From: Gonapodya sp. JEL0774
Lineage: Eukaryota > Monoblepharomycota > Monoblepharidomycetes > Monoblepharidales > Gonapodyaceae
Assembly (NCBI GenBank): GCA_027604505.1
Contig: JADIIX010000084.1
Location: forward strand, 919 to 64,918
Length of the DNA stretch: 64,000 nucleotides
Direction: 5' to 3'
Shown here: piece by piece, positions 9,756-21,266 of the stretch
How the letters are laid out: every line of letters starts with the position of its first letter
How positions within the stretch are numbered: position 1 is the first letter of the stretch
Position numbers and translations under genes: made by a program
Notes under the pieces: model-generated
Seen by the model: only the letters and a program-made list of their open reading frames with translations
Told to the model about the DNA's origin: nothing
Databases searched by the model: none

Positions 9756-11914
9756 TCAGCAAGTGCCCTTTCTCTTCACACCTGCCATCCTCTCGCAAAC
9801 TAAACACGGCATCTGGAAAAAGCTGTTTGCCCACACACGGCTGAGCCACTGATCGTTCAGGGGTCGCTCCTTCCAGGCAAAGTACCGGGCGTACAAGGTC
9901 GAATTGCGATGGAGCAGCCGGAGATGGTCTGAGCGGAGCACAAGAGTACCAGATAAAATACAACAATTGAGTGTTGGGCAACCTTCCCTGACCCTCACCT
10001 GCTAGCTTCTCGATCCCGTGCATTCTCCCCCCCACACCATCTCCAGATCCAGATCCTGCTCCAAACGCTCTGGCATCTACCCATGCTTCCAGACCATCCG
10101 CCGCGGGCTTTTCAGCAAATGTTTGATATAGTTTTCGTTCAACAACTAAACAGCGAGTTAAAAATTCCACGACATATCACGCACAGAATACTCCGACAGC
10201 GAGTTTGGAGCACCCAAGTACACAGGTAAAGTCTGTGCCCGGAGTGGATCAAAGAGCTTCTCGGTTACATAGTCAGGTTCCAAAGTATTGTCAATAGCGA
10301 GTGTAAACTGGAGTACGATGGCGAAGAGATGTCAGACGGGATGCTCATGTGCACGCCAGTGGATGCGTGCGAACAAAATATTTAATTCACCCACCTTGAA
10401 CTTCTGCATGAGACACATCTTGCTCTTTCGCATTTCAGGGTGCCCGCCATTGATAGACTGCTCGTTGATGCACTCGGGAAAGAGAGTATTCGCATTTTGG
10501 GTTGTGATACAACGACTGAAAAGGGCGGAATGTTATGTCACATGGTTTGCATGCATCAAAGCCCTTCAATCTTGCTCGAAGAACTACTGGCCACCAACTT
10601 ACCCGGTACTGACCACAGCAATTCCTTGGGCCATCAGTCGTTTTACCCATTCGTCTCGCCACCATTCGCATCTCGTGCTCATATACAGCACAACGGGCGT
10701 TTCTCTGTTTCCTGTATAACTTTCAGCAAAACGCATTTGCTCCAGTTCCGTAGGGTGATCGTACTTGGAGAAAGTCGTTTGAAAGTCAGAGGGGACGTGA
10801 TCGGGGTATGTGACGTGGATAATGTGCCCAGGTGGAGGTATGTCTGGGAATATGTTTGCTGGGTTGTTGATTGTAACAATATAGCTGTAGGACGAGGGAT
10901 TCCGAGTCAAAGCTGGCCAGCCTTGAGGTTCCATACCAAACCTGAAACGAAGGATGAGGGGATGGAGGTAAGTGTCGAGGAGGGAGGGTATGAGATGGGC
11001 ATCATGATACAAAATCACGGACTGTCATCTCTAAGAAGGCATTCCAGTACGCTGAAAACCCTCACCAAACAGTAGTCTCGTGGAAAGATGACAGACATGT
11101 GTTTAGACAGGAGGATTCGGAGATTGAGGAGGAGCGAATTGTACTCACTTTCGAACCCCCTTCATCACCGTGAGGCGGCTGACCTCCGCCGTTCGTGTAC
11201 AACCATGCGTCCGCTGTTCGAACAATATCCGAATTGCCTTTAGAGAGCTCCTCATCTTCCCTTCGCAAGTGGCACTGAATACTGCAACCACAAGTGTGGG
11301 TGCGAAATATGGAAGGATGCTTTTGAGATGCAAAATTGAATCAGTTTCCATTCAAACCACATCAAAAACGTCTCCCAGTGGTTCAACTAGCACACCTGGG
11401 ACATCCAATCGACGCCTCTCATGAGGAGTGTGATGTCAATCCCCCGAGTCGCTGGTTCGTCGCCCACGACGCACTGAAAATCATTGGGTCGCTCGAAAAC
11501 AGCAGATTCATTGTCTGTGTAGTTGTGTATCCGTCGCGGGTGGCAGTCGCGCACTGCACCGTCAAGAACGCTGATCCCAGTCGATACATGAGACTTTGTT
11601 CGGTTGATGCCCGAGGACTTGTCCTTATCAGACACAGCTAGCCCAGAGTTCATGCTAATTGCTTCATTGATTTCGGTTTCTCTGTTGAATACTCTTCTCC
11701 TGACGCTATGATGGAACGCAGTGACAGAAAGGGAGAACCCAACGGCGAACGCGACAGCTGAGACAAGAAGCTTCAGCTTTCGACGGCTTCCAAGTGAAGC
11801 TGAACTCCCTGAGTACGTGGGAGATGATGGTGATGTTAGAAGCGCTCGAAATCCCATGAGTGATACGTCTAGAATGGTTGCAGCAAATGTATTTATTCCA
11901 CTTGACCCCAACAT
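9756..11914 (-). CDS. GT10-family alpha-(1,3)-fucosyltransferase, type II membrane protein
   Basis: GT10 enzymes transfer fucose from GDP-fucose to N-acetylglucosamine of glycans in the Golgi. Starting at 11914, residues about 44-66 form a hydrophobic signal anchor (LKLLVSAVAFAVGFSLSVTA) after a basic cytoplasmic tail, as in Golgi type II transferases. Later exons give a stem and an N-domain ending VVLYMSTRCEWWRDEWVKRL. The GDP-fucose-binding core is then LQKFK|FTLAIDNT...DYVTEKLFDPLRAQTLPVYLG, matching the GT10 pattern YKFxLAFENSxxxDYVTEKL. The end, RYFAWKERP followed by a Cys-containing MPCLVCE, is also typical. Exon junctions in the middle (about 10150-10000 and 11380-11270) are approximate. 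Acceptor specificity cannot be read from sequence. Confidence 0.85.
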
Positions 11915-12600
11915 GACACAAAATCAACTTTCTATATATCTCCGTATCTCCGTGGGACAAAGACGGCGAATTTATTTTTCTTTACGCGGCTACTCTTCTG
12001 TCATAATGTCCAACGTCTTCATAAATGCCCTCTCACGTGTCTCAGAAACCATTCCGTCATCAAATGGTTGACTTCAAAACCTATTCGGTAAGAGACTGCT
12101 ATGGTAAATGTTAATGCCTTGACTGCTTCGTGTGAATGCAAATGATTGACAGTTGTCTAATCGATTCGAACAAAGATTAGCTGCCAGAGGCTACTCTGCA
12201 AAGGAGCGATTTAAAAGGCGAGGAGGGCTTGATGGCCGCTTCACGATAGAGGATATTCGTTTAAAGTCTTCAAGGCCAATTAACCCATCCTAGTATGGGA
12301 ACCATCTTGTGAGGTCAGGGAGCACATCGGAGGTTCTCCCCAGAGTTCATAACTCACAGAATCCCGGTCAAAGGTTCGAATAATGCATGTAACATCCGAT
12401 TTATGAGGCATACTAAACTCACTCATCTCAGAAGCGATTGGTATGAAAGCTTCGCGTGGAATGGAGCCAGGTTGATGTTGGGGGGTTGCACCGCTCTGTC
12501 GCCTCCCAGCTGAGGGGTTGACTTGTAGAAGCATCATGGAACCGCGGGTGGTGGTATGCTCAATTTCTGTTGAAGGGCGGTTTGCATTGCTTGCAAAAAT
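11915..12600. other. Intergenic region, no firm gene
   Basis: Lies upstream of the fucosyltransferase and downstream of the EF-hand-like gene. A minus-strand open stretch at 12537-12280 with TFDRDSVSYELWGEPP could be a further 3' exon of the upstream gene via the GTGTAG at 12601, but the donor is poor and the frame is unproven. No other signal was recognised. Confidence 0.35.
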
Positions 12601-13251
12601 CTACACCAAGGAACACCGCTCTATCTCATCTTTGATACCCCTGGAATCAAGAACAGGTTTCTTTCCACACACCTCCAGTGCTTCCTCATATGTTCCTCGA
12701 TTCTGAGATCCCAGGACCAGGGGGGTGGTTCCGAACGATTGCTTTTTGCACAGCAATTGTCTAAGCGAGTCCACAGTCTGTGTGTTGCCAGGACCCCGAC
12801 GATTTGCCGAGTTTACTCCTCTAGCATCAATACTTCGATTGGAAGGCTTCATTGTAGAGTCGGAAGGGTCACCGTCTGTACCAACTCCCTCAGAGTACGC
12901 CGACGAACCAAGCAGCCCCAGAGCTTTCATTTCACGAGAGGTGAGGTATGGAAAGAAAGGCAGCAGCTTTTTGTTGATATCATCGCTAGTGATGGTCTTG
13001 CCATCTGATGATAGAAACCGAACAGCCAGTTCAATATCCGACTCGAGAGCAGGAATACCTGCCGGTCCTCTTCTATTGTCAGACGATGCGCGCTTAACGG
13101 AGCTCCCTTGTTGTCCGGAGCGCCCTGTAAAAGTCGATGGGTCTGCAGTGAGAGTCGACGGTGCTGCCAGCACACGTGCAGAGTCCCCTTCGACAGGTAC
13201 CACAGCTGTGATATTGATTGCAAGATTTCCATGCAGTGAGGAAGCTGCCAT
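12601..13251 (-). CDS. Hypothetical protein with an EF-hand-like helical segment
   Basis: Single open exon of 216 residues that I do not recognise. The central part, from SDIELAVRFLSSDGKTITSD into INKKLLPFFPYLTSREMKAL, has the helix-loop-helix look of an EF-hand pair, but the acidic calcium ligands are mostly absent (loop SSDGKTITSDD). The flanks are Ser/Gly/Arg-rich and probably disordered. The C-terminal YEEALEVCGKKPV looks structured. The gene may continue through a 3' intron. Start 13251 is simply the first ATG of the frame. Role unknown. Confidence 0.5.
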   Translation of the reverse strand: MAASSLHGNLAINITAVVPVEGDSARVLAAPSTLTADPSTFTGRSGQQGSSVKRASSDNRRGPAGIPALESDIELAVRFLSSDGKTITSDDINKKLLPFFPYLTSREMKALGLLGSSAYSEGVGTDGDPSDSTMKPSNRSIDARGVNSANRRGPGNTQTVDSLRQLLCKKQSFGTTPLVLGSQNRGTYEEALEVCGKKPVLDSRGIKDEIERCSLV

Positions 13252-13578
13252 CCTGGTAGGCGCAACCGATCAGTCGGTTGTGGTTGCTTGCCCTTCCATG
13301 GTTCTGCCCACGCCCGCATCCCATTAGCCTTGATACAGCCCATTTTATCACACGAGATCAATCGTGAGTTGGGACATCGGGAAACTATCTCTATATCACT
13401 GTTGCTATGCTAAGAAGTATCACCCACTGCGCTTGCTTCAATGTTTTGGTTTTTCAGGTCGTCTTCATTTCTCTTCATCTTCTTATTATTCTCACGCAAA
13501 GCTTCTCGTGCAACTTGCTTTATTTGCTCGTTTTCAATTAGTCTCCAAACTGTGTTAGAAAGGTCGATCAGGCTTCAC

Positions 13579-16500
13579 TCAACTCGATCTTACACTCAAA
13601 CCACTCACAGTCGGGAAGGATGGCCTCTTCCGTTGGAAGAAGGTGCAGTCGTCCTGAGCAAAAAAATTCTTTTTGTAATGCCAAAACCTCTCTAAACCTT
13701 TTCTATATTTACCCTGGAGGACAAAGTAGGCACCCGAAATGGAAAGCTTGATAATGAGAAACACCACAGTAAGCTATTCAAATGCAGGAATGAGATTCTC
13801 GCGGTGGAATTTGCGTTAGTGCATGGAGACATACTTGGAAGTTCCAAGAGGTTGAGAGACCAGTTCCCAACATCAATGCGCTCAACAGAATGACCACGAG
13901 GGCACCAAGTATCCCCAATGGCGCTCGAACAGGACGTGGGACTCTTGGGTGCCTAAACCTGAACACCATAAAGCAGACCCCGATACCGATGTATGTGACG
14001 CATCCTGAAACTACTGTCAGATCGAGCAACACCGCCGCAGAAGCTTTCCCACCACAGCGACGTCAATAATCCTTCACTTGAAGATATTAGTACCGCAGCA
14101 CACTTACTTAGACCCGATCCATGCCAATTTCTTGTATAAATCACGAACAGGCTGTTTGTCGTGAGGTGATGTTTAGCAATAATCATTGTTATTTTCACAA
14201 CTCCCGCTGCTCACGCCATGAGATAAGCATACGCGGCAGTAAAATAAGTTGCACGTGTAGGTACTTGATCTGGGTTATCTGATGAAAGCATTGTCGTTGC
14301 AATTAAAGTAAATTGATTGAAGTCGACATGTAAACCGCACCTTCGGTGATCGCGAGGAAGTTAGGAAGGAAGCCAGCGCGTGAGAGGGCCCATGTCTGTC
14401 TACTCGAGCACCACAGCATGCCAATTAGATTTGCGAGATATGCGGGAAGCTGCCAAAATATGAGTCCTCGACGAGCCTCCTCTCCAAAGAACGAAACGAG
14501 GACTTCAACCTTGATCCACCAAATGCCAGTGAGAAACGGTGTGAGTTGGTTTAAAGTAGTACCAACTGACCATAGGATAGCTACTAGATGCCAAAGTATA
14601 GGCTGGTGTTTGTTTTGTGATGCATGAATAGACATGTTCGGGTCATTTCCTTGGTCTCGAAACTCACCTCCTGGGGCCACTAAGACACAAAAAATGTTCA
14701 AAGTAACAGCAAAAGCAAGTAAAGTGCCCCAACTAGTCCAAAGAGCTCTCCTAACGTCTCGTACTGGATGTTGAGACTCCTTTTTGCAAATGCGCAATCA
14801 TGGAGATGCATTCAGCTTCCCGCAAGACAAAGCTATATCCTACCTTTGTTGCCAGTGAGACACACTCAAATCCAGTGAACCACCATGCAGCATCTAAAGG
14901 ATCCTAAAGTTGATAAGCCACTATTCTGAAACGTAATCACGCACTATTCAACGGCACGAACCTGGCATAGCCATCAGGACACCTTTTCCAGCATTTATAA
15001 ACCACGAAAGAGTACAACTTGCAGGTAGAGGTGTCATGGGAGTACTACATCCGATTGCGTCTCCTGCAGCATTCACAATGGCGTTTTTGCACACACACTG
15101 ATCCCCAGGTGGTACGCTAAATGAAAAGCTCGAAGACGCGAACCACTTATCGAATCGAGTAGCAGCAATGATGGAAAAAACAAAGATCTGTGGCGATCGG
15201 AGCGGACTTAGGGAGTCTGACCTTTTAACCTCATGATCCAAAGGACGAACCTGTGCTGCCACCAAACCTTTTTACAGTGCACAAAAAAAAGCAGGTTACA
15301 TACAATGCACGAAGGGTCGTAGCACTTCTGTCAGACGCACCAGTCAAACCGAGCATCAGAGTCCAAGCTACGTTGTTTTTTTGATTGACGAGGTAAACTG
15401 CGAGTGGATTTGTGTCTCCGCAACGACTCAAATAAATACGCTCAATACAGCGAGACACTCACTCGCTGGAATCAAGTACAGTAGCCAGAGCAAAGGACCC
15501 CATTTTTGTTCGTCCACATTCTATTGAGTAGAAAATTCCAATAATCAACCACCCCACCCGTGCCATTCTTGGTCAGAACACTTACCAGTACTTCCGCCGC
15601 ATAATCCCCAAATCCGACCAGCAACAAGCTCACGAACATGCAATATTCCAGATTTTCACTGTTACCCACCAAAAACGCGGGCCAATTCCCTGAGAAACGA
15701 AATAACGATGCCGACATTGAAGCTTTCAACTCCCAAGTTCTCCACATTCACACACCCAAAACTGCCCGGACGTATGCAAAAACTCCCCCCGGAAGGGGAA
15801 TAGCGGCAGATAACTCGCTGATTGAGCTGGCGAGACCCGCATACAAACTTGCCGCTAAAACGGTGGATATCCAAAATCCTCCGTAACCGCTGGGAAAAAA
15901 CATCACACAACATTTTCAGTCACGAACAATCACGATGACTGAGCGAAAAGCCTCTTACGCGACTCTGATACCATTATTCCAACCAGCAAATTCGCCCGTG
16001 ATTACTGCTGATACGCCGAGGGCAACCAAGTGATACCATTCAACTCGATGGCGTGGCGGAGATCGTCGCTCCATGTAGATTTTCCATCGTTCTGAAGGAA
16101 CTATGAGGGTCCAGCTAAGTCGTAAAATTGATTCCTCAGTCACCTACCTTCAACTGTAGTCGTACTATCTGGATATACGTCATGCACGATCTGGTAGACA
16201 GAGATCGAGATTCAGATACACGTGATGCACCGCGAGCCATACCACAACAGAATGTAAGAGAGGGATTCACAACGCCATAATGCTCGGAGGAATGCTCACC
16301 ACCCGGTGGTAATACGCGTAAACAGAACCTTGCAGTGTCTGAAGCCAGCTAGGCTGATCAATATCAGCCGGTTTCGCAGGTGAAATACCAGTGTCAGTCG
16401 CAGTGAAGGACCTTATTCGACCCTTTTTCCTTTCTTGTCGGGGAGAGCCTCGCGTAGCTCCTTGCTGAGCGTCTGCTGCGCTCGAAGGAGCTAGTTTCCC

Positions 16501-16758
16501 TCTTCCGGGGACCGCTCGCTCTGGGTCACTATACGCTGACGCCGACGAGCGTCGTCGCTGTGCAATCTTTTCCGAAAAGATGTAAGAGCGCTGTGTGTGT
16601 GTGTGTGTGTGTGTCCCAGCTTTCGATTCTCCGAGTACCCACAGATTCTGTCACCACATCTGTGAAAAAAAACTAGGTCCCATTGGGGCAAATTAGTAAA
16701 GCCAAAGAACATAATTAAGTGACTAACTTACATTGTTCTGCTTGCGAATATTATCCAT
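13579..16758 (-). CDS. APC-superfamily amino-acid/ethanolamine-type permease
   Basis: Multi-exon membrane transporter on the minus strand. The likely start is the ATG at 16758 (MDNIRKQNN, then a GTAAGT donor). A long polar N-terminal tail follows, including SEKIAQRRRSSASAYSDPER and PSWLQTLQGSVYAYYHRV. The first transmembrane segment is in WYHLVALGVSAVITGEFAGW, which with NNGIRVA resembles the (S/T)GEYxGWNxGL signature of ethanolamine-permease-type (EAT) APC transporters. ELSAAIPFPGGVFAYVR and SENLEYCMFVSLLLVGFGDY match TM2-TM3 of that family. Later exons give TM segments in TSWGTLLAFAVTLNIFCVLV, LANLIGMLWCSSRQTWALSR and VTYIGIGVCFMVFRFRHPRVP. The C-terminus (LQGKYRKGLERFWHYKK) is cytosolic. 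At least ten introns; several internal junctions (15000-15300) are approximate. Substrate not determinable. Confidence 0.72.
16592..16614. repeat. (TG)n microsatellite in the permease 5' coding region
   Basis: Twenty-three bases of alternating T/G on the plus strand. On the coding strand they read in frame as alternating Thr-His (THTHTHTQ) in the N-terminal tail of the permease, if the predicted exon is right. Slippage here would shift the frame unless it occurs in multiples of three repeat units. Confidence 0.75.
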
Positions 16759-17387
16759 CGCTGTTTGAGGGAGTCTTGAGAGCATATGATCAAGGACCAC
16801 CTGTCCATCTTGTTCCCCAAAATTTGACAGCTGCACAGGCACAGCGACTCCACTCTGCTGAGATTTGAAAGATTGCACCTGTGATCTCATCGAATCGCAG
16901 TTTGGTCATTGATGAGGGCGGTCAGTTGGCAGAGGTGATGAGTGGAGACTTGATTGCAGCATCTCACATCCACATCAGCTGGTTGATTCCCTGCTCCGTC
17001 AAAAAGTTGACGATCGGCGGTCATGGCAAGATTATTGTTGAGGATGAAAAGATTTTGGTTCCCCGTCACCGGCTGTGCTGATGGATCCTCATCGCTTTCG
17101 ATCAGGCGGTGTCGTTTCTACCTTCATCAGGCTGGGTATCACGTCAAGTTTCGGCTGTCCGACCCGGGTGCCACCAAGGTTCCCCGCGTAATAGTGACTA
17201 CTATTGAGGGTCCCTTGCAAAATATGGACCTCATGTTCAATTTGACCCATCATGAGTGCCCGCGTGTATCAGCCACAGTTTTGGGGAAAATGACTCCAGG
17301 ACACAATCCGCAATCGTATATAAATGCTGGGCTGTAATAAACCTCTACGGGTCGAGTTTCAACCCTGGCAATGTTCAGAGCTAGCAA
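16759..17387. other. Intergenic region with an unassigned open frame
   Basis: Lies between the permease start and the uL15m stop. Plus-strand frames at 16881-17081 (66 codons) and 17023-17337 (104 codons) do not resemble any family I know and lack convincing splice context. It probably contains the permease promoter and the uL15m 3' end. Confidence 0.35.
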
Positions 17388-18667
17388 CTATTGCTCTTTC
17401 CTCTTCAAAGTGTATGTGCCTCTCTCCTCATTCAACACCATAACAAGATTCCCACGCTTCTGCGGAGACGTATAGTAAGCTGTGGTAGCAAAATGATGGA
17501 TTGATGGTCGTAAGGCGGAAAGGACTACGGATTAGGAATCGACTCGAAGACTCACCAACATCCCTCGGATCTCTCGGCATCTTGGGCCTTGGTTCCACAG
17601 CAAACTTTTCGGGATTGAGCAGAGCCTGCATACCAATGCGGTTGCGGTACTCCGATGTAACAGTCCCACCAAGCTTTTCCACGCGGGCGATGGCAGAGAG
17701 AGAGGCCCGGGCGACGGTGATTTTTACTTGATGAGTGAATGAGGAAGCACCCTGAATAGTGAATGACAGAAATGAGGGGTACATGCCCACGAAGGAACTG
17801 TATTCTCCAAGCCCTGCTCACATCACCAAGCAGCTTCACTCCATCATAGACTCCATGAATGCATCTTGTACGATTGAGTTCCCGGGCGGTGATAGGCTGA
17901 TTGGGATCGATTCGGCCGTCATCAATCCACTTTTGGAGTCGAGCGAGGTTAAGGGGAGCATAGCGGCGGTCTTTCCTACAATAGAACACAACAAGCGTTG
18001 ATGAATTAGTTTGGATGAAGGAAAACGGTCTGAAATTGTACCTCTAGGTACACTACATCAACGAACCTTCCCAGTCTGTATCCGTGTTTTGGTGCAGTCT
18101 TGATGAAGTTCGTCTGGCCGCCCTCGAAAGCTGGCGGACCAGGAGTTGCGGCCCCATGTCGTGCCTTCCATCCTTTGTTACCACGACCAGAACGCTTCCC
18201 ACGACCTGAACCAAGTCCCCGACCATAACGCTTGGCCTTGAAAAGTCCAGAGTCCATGATTCATTCCCCCCGGATGGACGTCGAAGACCGGGTTAGGCGA
18301 AGGAAGCCAGAAGAGCACAACATCAATGACGCACCTTTGGTCGTGCTTCCCGTTTGTCACTCAAAGAACTCAGATTGATGATTTTGGGGAATGTCGAGGA
18401 AGAGGAACTTGTAGATTTTTGTCGCAAATTGGTGGCAGGATGGTGGTTGTGTGCTTGTAGCGGTGACATCAAGCGAGCGAATGCGGAATGCGAAGCGAAT
18501 AGGGGTTTCGGGTTTCCCGAGCGGCTCATGAGGTTATGGGAATAGGTAGTTCGATGTTGTAGTTCAAGCAGTGACCACGGACAACGCGGGGGCCGGAGGA
18601 CGGATCCTGCAGGCGTAACTGAACTGAATTTCCATGTCATGATCCAGCTTGCTGCAGTGCGACGCAT
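17388..18667 (-). CDS. MRPL10: Mitochondrial large-subunit ribosomal protein uL15m
   Basis: Part of the mitochondrial 54S subunit. Five exons (18667-18335, 18236-18067, 17975-17822, 17751-17556, 17479-17388) join with consistent phase into 314 residues. Exon 1 is an Arg/Ser-rich mitochondrial presequence ([16 protein letters not shown]) ending [15 protein letters not shown], the start of the uL15 domain. Exon 2 has the hallmark basic loop [19 protein letters not shown] and [17 protein letters not shown]. Exon 3 continues [20 protein letters not shown], exon 4 carries [20 protein letters not shown], and the tail ends LKRKEQ. The length fits fungal MRPL10 homologues. It is divergent from the histidinol dehydrogenase gene 327 bp away. 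Confidence 0.93.
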
Positions 18668-18994
18668 TTTTCTGTCACAAAGTCAGGTATTATGGTGGAC
18701 GATGATTTGCTTTGGTCCGATGTTGGGCTTGTGGACGCAATGAAAAGGGGCGGAATCCAAACCGCGCTCTCACGATCGAAGTGAGTACTGTAATCCGAGC
18801 CATCGATCAGGGGAAGCACAAAAAATTTGAGACGAGCGAATGGAGAGCACATCTTATTGTATCCTCCATGGGGTGATGCTCTTGGGATACGCAGAATTTG
18901 GTTCCAACGATTAGCGACTCACAAAACGAATCTTGCGCGCCCACGCTCCGTCCCCTTCCCGCATTTGACCCAAAAATAGATCTGTGTCCTCACC
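18668..18994. promoter_or_regulatory. Divergent intergenic region, uL15m/HDH
   Basis: 327 bp shared by two head-to-head genes. No named regulatory motif recognised. Very short 5' UTRs are implied. Confidence 0.45.
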
Positions 18995-21037
18995 ATGTCT
19001 CCTGTTGCTGCTACCATGGATTTAGAGGCGGCTCTGGCTCGTATTGCTATCCTGGAGGCACAGCTCGCTCAACCATCTGCTGCAAAGCCATCGTCAAACG
19101 GACGGGGAACGGAAGCACCAAGACCGCCTCTAACTGCAAATCAAATAGAGCTTCCGGATTATGATGATGAGGAGCCGCCGTTGGAGCAGACAACCTCAGC
19201 AGATGCCTTCGCAACCTTGGAACTCAAATTGTATTCATACAGTTCTCTCACGCCTCGTCACAAGAACACCCTGTTTAAGAGACCCGTAATGGATTCATCT
19301 GTCATCATGGAGCGTGTCCGGCCCATTATTGACGATGTTCGAACTCGGGGGGATTCAGCGCTTGTGGATGCAACTCGGAAATTTGACGGCGTGGACTTGA
19401 CGGAAACAAAGGACAAACGGTGAGCATCTGCACAATATGTTACTGCGCCTGTGGACCTGCAGAGCTCGATTTCTATGCAAGAAACTTGCGCGTTGCATTT
19501 GTCCCGTTTTCCTTTCTTGATTGTCCTGCGGAAGCGATGGATCGTTGACTCCCGATCCATTTTGTATGCCAAGGTTTGCTTCAGGCCTTGGTGTTGTCAT
19601 GAATCGTCCGTACCCCCAGTCCATCATTGACTCAATCCCTGCGGAGACTCGTCAAGCAATCGACGTTGCTTTCAACAACATCAAAAAGTTCCACGAGTCA
19701 CAAATCGATTGGGATATATCTTCTGTTCAGACGATGGAAGTGAGTAAAACATGCTCGGTTAGCTGGAGAATGCGTGCCTCTATCCACATGCTTGAATGGA
19801 ACGAGGACGGACCATGATTAATTCGGCTTCCGGACATTTGTTGACATGACAATTATAATTTTCAATGCACATTAGGGTGTTTCCTGCCACCGATTCGCCA
19901 CTCCTATTTCCCGAGTGGGACTCTATGTCCCCGGTGGCACCGCCGTCCTCCCTTCCACCGCACTGATGCTCTCGGTACCCGCTCTGGTAGCCAAAGTCCC
20001 GCACGTCGTGCTGGCGACACCACCGCGCAAGGATGGAACCGTTTGCCCCGAGGTGGTTTACGTCGCAGCCAAGGCGAACGTCCAACAGATTGTTGTTGCC
20101 GGTGGTGCGCAAGCTGTAGCTGCAATGGCATACGGTACAGAAACAGTTGCAAAAGTGGATAAGATTTTTGGTCCTGGGAACCAGTACGTGACAGCAGCTA
20201 AGTTGTTGGCACAGGTGAGTATAGGCGTCCCAACTTGTGCTGCGTTTCCGGCTTTCTTAGGATCACCTCGCTTATGCTGCTTCTCTGCAACAACTTTGCA
20301 TAATTTTCATGTTTTGTTCACGTCAGAACGATTTCTCCTGCCTCCTTTCGACTGACCTTCCTGCTGGACCTTCGGAGGTCCTTGTCATCTGCGATTCCAC
20401 CGTTCCTCCCGCACATGTCGCTCTCGACCTCTTGTCCCAAGCCGAGCATGGTGCGGACTCACAAGCGGTACTTCTCACTGTTGGTGCCGATGACACTTAC
20501 GTGAAGAGCGTGATCGCTGCTGTTCAAGAAGAAGGTGCGAAGTTGCCTCGCAATAAGATTCTGAGGGAGAGTATCTCCAAGAGCTATATTGTCCGCTGCG
20601 ACACCCTCGAGGAGGCATTCGAATTTTCCAATGGGTACGCACCGGAGCACCTCGTAGTCAACGTCAAGGGTATTGGGGTACCAGAAGTAGCCAAGCTTGT
20701 AAGCAATGCCGGAAGTGTGTTTGTGGGAAGGTGGGCTCCCGTGAGGTAAGTCCATACTTGCTCTCCTCGTTTGGTTTAAGCGCTACATCTTATGTTCCCC
20801 TGTAGCTGCGGTGACTACGCTTCAGGAACCAACCACACCCTCCCGACCTACGGATACGCTCGCTCTTATAGTGGTCTGGGAACTGCCGCCTTCGTAAAAT
20901 ATGTAACGCTCCAGTCATTGACATATGGTGGACTCAAAGAGTTGGGGAAATCTGTAATGAGACTGGCTGAAGTAGAGGAGCTGAAAGCCCACGGAGAGAG
21001 CGTGAGAGTTAGAATTGAAGGAGGGGAGTATGAGTAA
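18995..21037 (+). CDS. HIS4 (HDH domain only): Histidinol dehydrogenase, stand-alone
   Basis: Catalyses the last two steps of histidine synthesis, L-histidinol to L-histidine, with NAD and zinc. Five exons (18995-19419, 19574-19739, 19876-20214, 20327-20745, 20806-21037) give 526 residues. Catalytic blocks are all present: [46 protein letters not shown] (catalytic and zinc-binding Gln/His), [11 protein letters not shown] (Glu-His base pair) and [16 protein letters not shown]. The first about 100 residues replace the PRA-cyclohydrolase and pyrophosphatase domains of typical fungal HIS4 with a short coiled stretch ([17 protein letters not shown]) and a Pro/acidic linker. The ATG at 18995 begins [12 protein letters not shown]; an upstream exon cannot be excluded but the uL15m gene leaves only 327 bp. 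Confidence 0.94.
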
Positions 21038-21266
21038 ATACAGCATATTGTGTCTTTTTTTGAGATTCAGCAGGTGGACGACACCCTAATGCTACACTAA
21101 GTCTATCAGGTCTATGTACGTTGGGAAATAAATGCAAGATAATATATGGACACTATATGAATACTTACACACATGCGAAGGGCGACTCTGGTTTCGTCCG
21201 GACTCACAACCTCTGTGACCTACAAAACTCGACGCTCACACCACATGGTGAATGATCTGCACATAC

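Noticed and set aside
11387-11914. First exon of the fucosyltransferase as a separate small membrane protein
   Set aside because: It provides the expected signal anchor and stem, is on the same strand, and lies at the right distance from the catalytic exons; a separate gene is less economical.
12360-12400. tRNA T-arm-like GGTTCGAA
   Set aside because: No matching acceptor stem or D-arm could be laid out around it. The same holds for GGTTCGAATC at 38887, which lies in cupin coding sequence.
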